Shown piece after piece: positions 1 to 5,525 of a stretch of DNA of 6,149 bases; within the stretch, counting starts at the first letter, position 1, and each line of letters opens with the position of its first letter. A program made the translations under genes and the position numbers. Source of the stretch: JANNRA01 sp031401035 (GTDB lineage: Bacteria > Desulfobacterota > Binatia > HRBIN30 > CADEER01); the NCBI GenBank assembly GCA_031401035.1, contig JANNRA010000207.1, positions 1 to 6,149 on the forward strand, read 5' to 3'. The notes below the pieces were generated by a model. That model saw nothing but the letters and a program-made list of their open reading frames with translations. It did no database searches and was not told the DNA's origin.

Positions 1-202
1 CGGCGTACCCGGCGCGCGTCGTCTTGATGACCAGGAGATGCTCGTCGTCGCGGTGCACCTCGTCCTGCCAGCGGTAGAACGAGGTGATCGGCCCGACGAG
101 GTTGACGCAGGCCGCCAGAGACTCGCCGACCAACGCCGCGGCCAGCGTCTCGCCGGCCTGGCGCGAGGGGACGGTGACCAGCACCACCAGGGCCTCGGTC
201 AT
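1..202 (-). CDS. cutA: CutA1-type divalent cation tolerance protein (3' end outside window)
   Basis: The minus strand from the ATG at 202 reads 67 codons to the window edge, roughly the first 60% of a CutA1 protein (family length about 105-115 residues). The start VVLVTVPSRQAGETLAAAL matches the first beta strand and helix of the family. It is followed by the conserved SLAACVNLV (Cys32) and the FYRWQDEV strand, then EHLLVIKTT. CutA1 forms very stable cytosolic trimers of ferredoxin-like fold; it was named for copper tolerance in E. coli, but its real function is unsettled. The ATG overlaps the stop of the upstream phosphatase gene as ATGA (199-202), so translation is probably coupled and the gene is the third of a plsX-phosphatase-cutA operon. 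No frameshift is seen. The missing C-terminal part prevents checking the rest of the trimer interface. Confidence 0.9.
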   Translation of the reverse strand, partial: MTEALVVLVTVPSRQAGETLAAALVGESLAACVNLVGPITSFYRWQDEVHRDDEHLLVIKTTRAGYA

Positions 203-1239
203 TTGGCTTCGGTCACTTCGCCTCGGTCATGCTCCAGGGTGCCGATCATGCTGCGGTAGTCGGGCAGCACCGCCGCTACGGCAGTACGCGGCGACGCATG
301 CCGCCAACGCGGCGCCAGGCGGTCGCGCCAGCGCGGCGGCGCGGTCGGCAACAGACCGGCGCGGCCGAACGCCAGCCGCAGTGCGGCCGCGGCCGCGCCG
401 CCCAAGTGCTCGCGGCGGACGACATCGGCGAGCGAGTTGGCGATCTGCCCGGCGCGATACCCCGACTCCTCGACCAGCGAGCGCGCCACGGCGACGGCCG
501 CCGCCGCGCTCAGGGCCTCCTCCTCGAACAGACAGGCCGCCGTCTGCAGGTAGTTGAACGTCGGCACCAGGCGCGGCCCGTAGACCCGCAGTGCCGCCGG
601 CGGCGTCGGCCGCTCGAGGTTGATGAAGATGCGCGCCACCGCCTCGGCGCGCGGTACGGCCGAGGCCGGCGCGCAGGCCTCGGCCAACGCGCAGGCTTCC
701 GTAATCAGCGGCGGGTCGACGCGCCCGGCGTGCAGCAGTTCGGCCAGCGCCGCCGGCGCGACGCGACCGGCGACCACGTCGGCGTACAGCGAGTAGATCA
801 GCGGGTCGGACTCCCAGTCGTCACCGAACAGGTACTCGCGCGCGTCGGCAGGCTCGGCCTGCCGCGCTTTGAGCAGCTCCGTGAGCTTGTAGCCCACCTG
901 TTCGCGCAGGTGGCGGAACTTGCCACGGAACAGGCGCTGCAACTGGTCCTTGAAGACGATGCCGTCGTGCACGATGCCGTCGAGCTCGAGCTTGCGGCGG
1001 ATGGCGCGGCCGATCTGCGGCGGGCTGGCAGAGAGGAAGTAGGTGCGCACATCGCGGCCGCGGCCCAGCGCCGACTCGCGCAGCCCGCGGATGAGCGCCG
1101 CGACACCCGGCGCCGCAACCTTGTCCTCTGGCCGCTCGAAGGGAATCTTCACCAGCCCGCGCAGGCTGTCGAGCTCGCTGAGGAGATACGTCTTGTCGAG
1201 GTCCCATCGATAGACCAGACGCGGCGCGGCGTCAGTCAT
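199..1239 (-). CDS. HAD-superfamily phosphatase, phosphatidate phosphatase APP1-like (DUF2183-type)
   Basis: A 346-residue protein with the full set of HAD phosphatase motifs. Motif I is YRWDLDKTYL (nucleophile Asp13 and Asp15 of DxDxT). Motif II is YFLSASP (Ser70). The motif III lysine is probably Lys118 in VGYKLTEL. Motif IV is LFGDDWESD (residues 138-145). The motif I context, the SASP segment and the GDDxESDPLIYSLYADVVAGR-like stretch resemble the catalytic domain of yeast phosphatidate phosphatase APP1, so a phospholipid or other phosphomonoester substrate is likely, though unproven. The C-terminal ~190 residues are Ala/Arg-rich and mainly helical; I do not recognise a second named domain. 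There is no signal peptide or membrane segment, so it is probably cytosolic. The start lies 8 nt inside the end of plsX, and the stop overlaps the cutA start, pointing to a translationally coupled operon. Confidence 0.82.
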   Translation of the reverse strand: MTDAAPRLVYRWDLDKTYLLSELDSLRGLVKIPFERPEDKVAAPGVAALIRGLRESALGRGRDVRTYFLSASPPQIGRAIRRKLELDGIVHDGIVFKDQLQRLFRGKFRHLREQVGYKLTELLKARQAEPADAREYLFGDDWESDPLIYSLYADVVAGRVAPAALAELLHAGRVDPPLITEACALAEACAPASAVPRAEAVARIFINLERPTPPAALRVYGPRLVPTFNYLQTAACLFEEEALSAAAAVAVARSLVEESGYRAGQIANSLADVVRREHLGGAAAAALRLAFGRAGLLPTAPPRWRDRLAPRWRHASPRTAVAAVLPDYRSMIGTLEHDRGEVTEAK

Positions 1240-2281
1240 CGGCCAGCGCCGCCTTCAGCGCCGGGATCAGCCCGTCGCGCGCCGCCTTGGCTGCCACCTT
1301 GACGGCGTTGCCGATCGCCTGCGCCTGCGAGCCGCCCTGCGCCTGCGAGCCGTCGTGCACCTGCGAGCCGTCGTGCACCTGGATGACCACCTGCTCAAAG
1401 CCGAGCAGCGGCGCCCCGCCGTACGAACTGGAGTCGGCAAGCGCCCGCAGGCCATCGCTGCCGGCCGCCATGATCGCCATGCCGGCCCGCCGCCGCCAAC
1501 TGCGCGGCGTCGCCGCGGCGGTGCGGTCGACCGCCATCGTCGCCACCGATTCGAGCAGCTTGAACACGATGTTGCCGAGCAGGCCCTCGCACACCACCAC
1601 GTCGGCACGACCGCTGGTCAGCTCGTGCCCCTCGATGTTGCCAACGAAGTTCAGCCCGCGCCGGTCGCGCAGGCGGCGGTGCGCCGCGCTCAGCACCGCG
1701 TCGCCCTGCAGCGGGTCACGACCCATGTTGAGCAGCGCCACGCGCGGTTCGGCGACGCGCGAGATCACCCGTGCGTAGGTACTGCCCATGACCGCGAAGT
1801 GCACCAGCTCGTCGGCGGTGCAGCGCACCGTGGCACCGACGTCGAGGGCCAGCGCCAGCGGATCCTGGCCGGCGTCCTCGGCGGCGCGCGGGTAGACGCT
1901 GGCCATCGCCGCCGTGCGCACGCCCGGCAGCAGCGTCAGCTCGCGCCGACTGGCGCCGAGCGCCGCCGCCGCGTTGCCGGCACTGACGACCGCGGCGCAG
2001 CGCCCGGCGGCGACCTCGCGCAGGGCGACGAACAGTGAGGCCTTGCGCTTGTAGCGCACGGCGCTGCGCGGTTCCTCGCTGGCGCCGATCGCCTCGGCGG
2101 CGTGCAGAATGGCGATGCGTTCGGGGTTGTAGGCGGTCGATTCGAGGATCTTCTGGATGCGCGCCTCGTCGCCGACCAGCAGGCAGTCGATGTCGCTCTG
2201 CAGCGATACGGCCGCCACCCCCTGCACCGCCGCTTCCGGTCCGTGCGCCCCTCCCATCACATCCACAGCGACCGTCGGCAT
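1232..2281 (-). CDS. plsX: Phosphate acyltransferase PlsX, divergent
   Basis: A 349-residue protein, close to family length. PlsX converts acyl-ACP and phosphate to acyl-phosphate, the donor for PlsY in phospholipid synthesis, at the inner face of the membrane. Family landmarks seen are AVDVMGG (residues 5-11), LLVGDEARI (35-42), SAGN (100-103), LALDVGAT (144-151), FAVMGSTYARV (162-172), NFVGNIEGHEL (211-221), ADVVVCEGLLGNIVFKL (226-242) and YGGAPLLG (287-294). Two motifs deviate: MGGD reads MGGA, and GNTGA reads GNAAA. Residues 302-320 hold a repeated HDGSQ-type unit absent from normal family members. The ATG at 2281 was chosen because it gives the usual PlsX N-terminus; a TTG lies 12 codons upstream in the same frame. 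No Shine-Dalgarno is visible. The gene leads a minus-strand operon and is not beside rpmF or fabH, its usual partners, so it may be a paralogue. Confidence 0.9.
   Translation of the reverse strand: MPTVAVDVMGGAHGPEAAVQGVAAVSLQSDIDCLLVGDEARIQKILESTAYNPERIAILHAAEAIGASEEPRSAVRYKRKASLFVALREVAAGRCAAVVSAGNAAAALGASRRELTLLPGVRTAAMASVYPRAAEDAGQDPLALALDVGATVRCTADELVHFAVMGSTYARVISRVAEPRVALLNMGRDPLQGDAVLSAAHRRLRDRRGLNFVGNIEGHELTSGRADVVVCEGLLGNIVFKLLESVATMAVDRTAAATPRSWRRRAGMAIMAAGSDGLRALADSSSYGGAPLLGFEQVVIQVHDGSQVHDGSQAQGGSQAQAIGNAVKVAAKAARDGLIPALKAALADD
1324..1381. repeat. 18-bp tandem repeat inside plsX, about 3.2 copies
   Basis: Units start at 1324, 1342 and 1360, with a 4-nt partial unit at 1378-1381. 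The second and third copies (1342-1359 and 1360-1377) are identical; the first differs at a few positions. Eighteen bases equal six codons, so the repeat is in frame and on the minus strand encodes VHDGSQ, VHDGSQ, AQGGSQ, then AQ. It falls where PlsX proteins normally have a single short His-Gly-Ser-containing loop before the last helix. Confidence 0.85.
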
Positions 2282-2287
2282 GGGCGG

Positions 2288-2317
2288 ACAATACGAACCC
2301 GGACAGGCCCGGTTCAA
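2288..2317 (-). promoter_or_regulatory. Candidate plsX promoter giving a leaderless transcript
   Basis: On the minus strand, TTGAAC (2317-2312) is separated by 18 nt from TATTGT (2293-2288). Each hexamer matches 4 of 6 bases of the sigma-70 consensus. The -10 box ends only 6 nt before the plsX ATG (2281), so the transcript would begin at or within a base or two of the start codon. This fits the absence of any Shine-Dalgarno. Assignment is by eye only. Confidence 0.45.
2295..2315. promoter_or_regulatory. Imperfect dyad in the plsX promoter spacer (candidate operator)
   Basis: The arms GAACCCGG (2295-2302) and CCCGGTTC (2308-2315) form an inverted repeat with seven of eight positions paired and a 5-nt centre. 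It occupies the spacer and the edge of the -35 box of the candidate plsX promoter, a typical place for a repressor site. No known operator is recognised in it. Confidence 0.35.
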
Positions 2318-2344
2318 GGGGTCTGGCAATCCCCGCCCCGGTGG

Positions 2345-2371
2345 TTGACTTGGCCGTAGCCCTCCGATAAC
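2345..2371 (+). promoter_or_regulatory. Candidate promoter of the rplU-rpmA-obgE-proB block
   Basis: TTGACT (2345-2350) matches 5 of 6 bases of the -35 consensus. GATAAC (2366-2371) is the best -10-like hexamer but lies only 15 nt downstream, shorter than the optimum. The site is in the divergent gap between plsX and rplU, the only sizeable non-coding space ahead of the ribosomal protein genes. The predicted start would leave a leader of roughly 20-25 nt. Confidence 0.4.
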
Positions 2372-2378
2372 GCTACGG
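2354..2378. promoter_or_regulatory. Seven-base inverted repeat ahead of rplU
   Basis: CCGTAGC (2354-2360) and GCTACGG (2372-2378) are perfect complements separated by 11 nt. The pair overlaps the candidate -10 region of the rplU promoter, so it could be a protein-binding dyad. If transcription starts further upstream, it could instead be a leader hairpin of the autoregulatory kind known for some bL21 operons. The sequence alone does not decide between the two. Confidence 0.35.
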
Positions 2379-2389
2379 ATTCCTTTCGC

Positions 2390-2394
2390 GGAGG
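2390..2394 (+). promoter_or_regulatory. Shine-Dalgarno of rplU
   Basis: GGAGG ends 7 nt before the rplU ATG (2402). It fixes that start and is the only strong Shine-Dalgarno in front of a recognised gene in this window. Confidence 0.8.
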
Positions 2395-2401
2395 CACACC
2401 C

Positions 2402-2722
2402 ATGGAATACGCCGTCATCAAGACCGGCGGGAAGCAGTACCGCGTTTCCCCCGGCGACGTCCTGCAGATCGAAAAGCTCGAAGCCGAGGCCGGTAGCGAC
2501 TTCTCTTTCACCGAAGTGCTGATGACGGCACGCGACGGCGCCACCCGGGTCGGTACGCCGATGCTGGCGGGCACCAAGGTCACCGCCAGAATCATCAAGC
2601 AGGGGCGTGGCAAGAAGATCCTCATCTTCAAGAAGAAGCGGCGCAAGAACTACCGGCGCCACGCCGGCCACCGGCAGTACATCACCACCGTGCAGGTCAC
2701 GGCGATCGAGGCGGGAGCGTAA
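2402..2722 (+). CDS. rplU: 50S ribosomal protein bL21
   Basis: A 106-residue protein, near the usual 103. The N-terminus MEYAVIKTGGKQYRVSPGD is the family signature. The basic rRNA-binding segment runs about residues 67-92 (KQGRGKKILIFKKKRRKNY and the following RRHAGHRQ), and the end QYITTVQVTAIEAG matches the last strand. bL21 binds 23S rRNA in the large subunit and is needed for assembly. An ideally spaced GGAGG supports the ATG start. It is the first gene of the plus-strand block; rpmA starts 2 nt after its stop, so the two are surely co-transcribed. Codon use and length are unremarkable. Confidence 0.97.
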   Translation: MEYAVIKTGGKQYRVSPGDVLQIEKLEAEAGSDFSFTEVLMTARDGATRVGTPMLAGTKVTARIIKQGRGKKILIFKKKRRKNYRRHAGHRQYITTVQVTAIEAGA

Positions 2723-2724
2723 CG

Positions 2725-2979
2725 ATGGCGCACAAAAAGGGGCAGGGCAGCACGCGCAACGGGCGCGACAGCAACGCGCAGCGCCGCGGCGTCAAGATGT
2801 ACGGCGGCCAGGCGGCGCGGGCGGGCAACATCATCGTGCGCCAGGTCGGCACGCGCATCCACCCCGGCAAGAACGTCGGCATGGGCCGCGATTACACGCT
2901 CTTCGCGCTGATCGACGGCACCATCGAGTTCGCCCGCCTGGGCAAGGACCGCAAGCAGGTCCACATCGTCCCCAAGTGA
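2725..2979 (+). CDS. rpmA: 50S ribosomal protein bL27
   Basis: An 84-residue protein beginning MAHKKGQGSTRNGRDS, the conserved flexible N-terminal tail of bL27 that reaches the peptidyl transferase centre. The rest carries the family's GVKMYGGQAARAGNIIVRQ-like core, then GTRIHPGKNVGMGRDYTLFAL and a basic C-terminus. There is no N-terminal pro-sequence of the Firmicutes type removed by Prp protease, which supports a Gram-negative-like origin. The start is 2 nt after the rplU stop, with a GGGAG (2713-2717) inside the end of rplU as a likely ribosome binding site. A strong GC hairpin begins within 6 nt of the stop. Confidence 0.97.
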   Translation: MAHKKGQGSTRNGRDSNAQRRGVKMYGGQAARAGNIIVRQVGTRIHPGKNVGMGRDYTLFALIDGTIEFARLGKDRKQVHIVPK

Positions 2980-2984
2980 TCCGC

Positions 2985-3005
2985 GCGCGGGTCGCTGACC
3001 CGCGC
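2985..3005 (+). terminator. GC hairpin after rpmA (possible attenuator)
   Basis: The arms 2985-2993 and 2997-3005 form a perfect 9-bp, almost all-GC stem with a 3-nt GCT loop, starting 6 nt after the rpmA stop. No T-run follows, so it is not a classical intrinsic terminator. It could still act as a partial terminator or an mRNA 3'-end stabiliser separating highly expressed ribosomal protein mRNA from obgE-proB. Confidence 0.45.
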
Positions 3006-3023
3006 CACCGCCGTTCGGGACCG

Positions 3024-3039
3024 CCGGTCGGGAGACCGG
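3024..3039 (+). repeat. Second small hairpin upstream of obgE
   Basis: CCGGTC (3024-3029) pairs with GACCGG (3034-3039) around a GGGA loop. It lies 19 nt before the obgE ATG, in a gap with no clear Shine-Dalgarno. With the 2985-3005 hairpin it makes the 79-nt rpmA-obgE gap highly structured. In a genome this GC-rich a 6-bp stem may be chance. Confidence 0.35.
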
Positions 3040-3058
3040 GCCTGCGACACTCAGCCCC

Positions 3059-4099
3059 ATGAAGTTCGTCGACGAAGCGCAGATCGAAGTGCTCGGCGGG
3101 CACGGCGGCGCCGGCTGCATGAGCTTCCTGCGCGAGAAGTACAAGGCCAAGGGCGGGCCCAACGGCGGCAACGGCGGCAACGGCGGCGACGTCCTGCTCA
3201 CCAGCGACGCGAGCATGACCTCGCTGCTCGACTTCAAGTACCAGCCGCGCCTGACGGCGGAGCGCGGTGAGCACGGCCGCGGCAAGGAGCAGCACGGCCA
3301 CACCGGCGCCGACGCGGTGGCGCGCGTGCCGGTCGGCACCATCGTGCGCGACGCCGACAGCGGCGAGGCGATCGCCGATCTCACCGCCGCCGGCATGACG
3401 CTGATCGTCGCGCACGGCGGTCGCGGCGGCAAAGGGAACGCCTACTTCAAGACGGCCACCAACCAGGCACCGCGCAAGACCCAACCGGGCCTGCCCGGCG
3501 AGGAGCGGCGCCTGCGCCTGGAGCTGCAGTTGGTGGCCGACGTCGGCCTGCTCGGTTTCCCCAACGTCGGCAAGTCGACCTTCATCAGCCGCGTCTCGGC
3601 GGCGCGGCCGCGGATCGCCGACTTCCCCTTCACGACGCTGGTGCCCAACCTCGGCGTCGTGCGCCTCGACGACGAGCGCAGCTTCGTGCTCGCTGACATC
3701 CCCGGGCTGATCGAGGGCGCGCACGAGGGGCACGGCCTCGGGCACCGCTTCCTGCGCCACGTCTCACGCAACAGTCTGCTGCTGCACCTGCTCGACGCCA
3801 GCGGCATGACCGGCCGCGACCCCGAGCACGACTACGACGTCATCAACCGCGAGCTCGCCCTGTTCGACCCCGCCCTCTCCGCCAAACCGCAGCTCGTCGC
3901 CGTCAACAAGATCGATGCCGCGCCGGAGGGATTCGTCGACGCCCTGCGCGCCCGCTTCGCCGCGCGCGGCATCGTCCTGCACGCCGTCTCGGCGGTCACC
4001 GGCACGGGCGTGCGCGAGCTCCTCGACCTGCTCGCCATGCAGGTGCGCACCGCCCGCGGTGGCGATGTCGCTCCATCTGTGGTTTCCGATTCGGCGTGA
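3059..4099 (+). CDS. obgE: Obg family GTPase (ObgE/CgtA)
   Basis: A 346-residue protein with the two core Obg domains. The Gly-rich Obg fold covers about residues 1-158, including GGHGGAG, GGPNGGNGGNGG and GGRGGKG. The GTPase domain follows: G1 GFPNVGKS (166-173), switch I FPFTTLVPN (189-197), G3 DIPG (213-216) followed by LIEGAHEGHGLG, G4 NKID (283-286), and the G5 region SAVTG (311-315). Obg binds the 50S subunit, acts in its late assembly and links growth to stress signals. The C-terminal tail after the G domain is short, with no OCT domain as in Firmicutes. No Shine-Dalgarno is evident before the ATG, but MKFVDEAQIEV is the conventional N-terminus. The last bases overlap the proB GTG. Its place after rplU-rpmA is the classic arrangement. 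Confidence 0.96.
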   Translation: MKFVDEAQIEVLGGHGGAGCMSFLREKYKAKGGPNGGNGGNGGDVLLTSDASMTSLLDFKYQPRLTAERGEHGRGKEQHGHTGADAVARVPVGTIVRDADSGEAIADLTAAGMTLIVAHGGRGGKGNAYFKTATNQAPRKTQPGLPGEERRLRLELQLVADVGLLGFPNVGKSTFISRVSAARPRIADFPFTTLVPNLGVVRLDDERSFVLADIPGLIEGAHEGHGLGHRFLRHVSRNSLLLHLLDASGMTGRDPEHDYDVINRELALFDPALSAKPQLVAVNKIDAAPEGFVDALRARFAARGIVLHAVSAVTGTGVRELLDLLAMQVRTARGGDVAPSVVSDSA

Positions 4100-5244
4100 G
4101 CGAGCAGCGCGTCCACAAACAGGCCCTGCTGCCGCGCGTGCGCCGCGTGGTGGTGAAGATCGGCAGCAGCGTGCTGGCGGGGCCGCAGGATCTCGACCGC
4201 GCGCGCATCGCCCGCCTGGTCGGCGAGTTGGCCGACCTGCGCCAGCGCGCCTACCAAGTGGTGCTGGTCAGCTCCGGCGCCGTCGCCGCCGGCATGGCGC
4301 GGCTCGGGCTGCGCGAGCGCCCCGCCACGGTGCCGCAGAAGCAGGCCGCGGCGGCGGTCGGACAGATCCGTCTGATGAGCTTCTACGACGACCAGTTCGC
4401 CGCCCGCGGCCTGCCGGTGGCGCAGATCCTCCTCAGCCACGACGACCTCGCCAACCGCGTCCGCTACCTCAACGCCCGTCACACCTTCGAGGAACTGCTC
4501 GCCGCCGGCGTGCTGCCGATCGTCAACGAGAACGATACCGTCGCCGTCGATGAAGTGCGTTTCAATTTCGGCGACAACGACAACCTGTCTGCCCTGGTGG
4601 CGACCCTGATCAGCGCCGACCTGCTGGTCATCCTGAGCGACGTCCCCGGCCTCTACACCGCCGACCCGCGCAGCCACCCCGACGCGCCGCTGCTGCCGTT
4701 GGTCACCGAGGTGGCGCGCGACATCGAGGCCTATGCCGGCAGCTCGGGGCCGCTCGGCCGCGGCGGCATGGCGACCAAGCTGCAGGCGGCGCGCAAGGCG
4801 AGCGACGCCGGCATCCCGTGCATAATCGCCGACGGGCGCAACGCCGGCGTGCTGCCGCGCGTGTTCGACGCCGACGACAGCGTCGGCACCCTGTTCCTCG
4901 CCAGCGGCGATCGCCTCACCCGCCGCAAGCACTGGATCGCCCACACGCTCAAGCCCGCGGGCACCATCCACGTCGATCAGGGCGCCTACGAGGCCATCGC
5001 CCAGGGCGGCCGCAGCCTGCTGGCCAAGGGCATCACCGGCGTCGGCGGCCACTTCGGCGCCGGCGAGTGCGTCGCCTGCCTGGCGCCCTCGGGGGCCGAG
5101 TTCGCCCGCGGTCTGGTCAGTTACGGCGCCGCCGAGTTGCAGCGCATCAAGGGCCTGCACTCGAGCGCCATCGCCGCGACGCTGGAGTACACGGCCGGCG
5201 ACGCGGTGATCCACCGCGACGACCTGGTGCTGACCGGAAGCTGA
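4096..5244 (+). CDS. proB: Glutamate 5-kinase with C-terminal PUA domain
   Basis: A 382-residue cytosolic enzyme phosphorylating L-glutamate to glutamyl 5-phosphate, the first and usually feedback-inhibited step of proline synthesis. The amino acid kinase domain shows VVVKIGSSVL (residues 18-27, Lys21), VLVSSGAVAAG (56-66), NENDTV (144-149), FGDNDNLSAL (158-167), SDVPGLYTADPR (181-192) and GRGGMATKLQAA (221-232). The PUA domain covers roughly residues 285-375 (AGTIHVDQGA, LLAKGITGV, then VIHRDDLVL). The GTG start gives a GTGA overlap with the obgE stop, implying translational coupling; no separate Shine-Dalgarno is seen. proA is not present downstream in this window. After the stop the same frame stays open for another 88 codons. 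Confidence 0.96.
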   Translation: MSEQRVHKQALLPRVRRVVVKIGSSVLAGPQDLDRARIARLVGELADLRQRAYQVVLVSSGAVAAGMARLGLRERPATVPQKQAAAAVGQIRLMSFYDDQFAARGLPVAQILLSHDDLANRVRYLNARHTFEELLAAGVLPIVNENDTVAVDEVRFNFGDNDNLSALVATLISADLLVILSDVPGLYTADPRSHPDAPLLPLVTEVARDIEAYAGSSGPLGRGGMATKLQAARKASDAGIPCIIADGRNAGVLPRVFDADDSVGTLFLASGDRLTRRKHWIAHTLKPAGTIHVDQGAYEAIAQGGRSLLAKGITGVGGHFGAGECVACLAPSGAEFARGLVSYGAAELQRIKGLHSSAIAATLEYTAGDAVIHRDDLVLTGS

Positions 5245-5507
5245 GGCGCTCGCGGCGCCGCCGCACGGCCGGGCGACCTGCCAGGGTCGGGTGACGCGCC
5301 AGGGTCGGGTGACGCGCATGAAGGGCGCGGCTCCCCCGTTGCGAGCGATGCGTTCGCGGCGCATCATGCTCTTGCGATGGCGGTGGCTGCGGAGACATCT
5401 GTCCAGGGAAGCGCGCTGTTCCGGTGCGCGCGGCGCGCCCACCTCGGTCGCCCCGGCACGGTCGTCGTCCAGCCCGTGCTCGCACAGGCCTGGGGCGGCG
5501 TTCCCGC
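5245..5507. other. Gap between proB and the lipoprotein gene
   Basis: About 260 bp with no recognised gene. It contains a weak 5-bp GC hairpin just after proB (5245-5259), an 18-bp tandem repeat (5281-5316), a 6-bp inverted repeat GATGCG/CGCATC (5347-5352 and 5360-5365), a weak promoter-like TTGCGA-N17-CATCAT (5339-5367), and a possible small ORF. No T-rich terminator is visible. Confidence 0.6.
5281..5316. repeat. Perfect 18-bp tandem duplication downstream of proB
   Basis: CCAGGGTCGGGTGACGCG occurs at 5281-5298 and again, identical, at 5299-5316. A degenerate copy matching about 12 of 18 positions precedes them at 5263-5280. In the proB reading frame, which is open here, the unit encodes PGSGDA twice. 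The sequence is unrelated to the plsX repeat, though the unit length is the same. Confidence 0.9.
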
Positions 5508-5511
5508 GTGA
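5377..5511 (+). CDS. Possible small ORF, 44 residues, unknown function
   Basis: An ATG at 5377 opens 44 codons, MAVAAETSVQGSALFRCARR and onward to AWGGVPA. I do not recognise the product. The TGA (5509-5511) overlaps a GTG at 5508 that is in frame with the downstream lipoprotein, giving a GTGA overlap like that between obgE and proB. Third codon positions are mostly G or C but less strictly than in proB. No Shine-Dalgarno is seen; a weak TTGCGA-N17-CATCAT promoter-like pair ends 9 nt before the ATG. The complementary strand is also open here, so this may be chance in GC-rich DNA, a remnant, or a non-coding repeat. Confidence 0.22.
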   Translation: MAVAAETSVQGSALFRCARRAHLGRPGTVVVQPVLAQAWGGVPA

Positions 5512-5525
5512 GCGCCGCGTCGACG

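Noticed and set aside
229..1302. Long plus-strand open frame opposite the phosphatase gene
   Set aside because: It is antisense to a gene with clear HAD motifs; its translation is Arg/Ala/Gln-rich low complexity, as expected of a complementary frame in GC-rich DNA.
2282..2671. N-terminal extension of plsX to 2671
   Set aside because: It would run antisense through rplU and add about 130 residues with no PlsX similarity; the ATG at 2281 gives the family N-terminus.
3160..3189. GGCGGCAAC-like 9-nt repeats in obgE
   Set aside because: They encode the glycine-rich loops that are a normal conserved feature of the Obg domain, not an unusual repeat.
3832..5442. 536-codon minus-strand open frame across proB and the obgE end
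   Set aside because: It lies opposite two unambiguous conserved genes, and its Ala/Gly/Val/Asp-rich composition with no recognisable motif is typical of a shadow frame.
5245..5525. tRNA, CRISPR array or mobile element in the proB-lipoprotein gap
   Set aside because: No cloverleaf with a conserved T-loop, no spaced repeats and no transposase or terminal repeats are visible; the only repeat is a directly adjacent 18-bp duplication.
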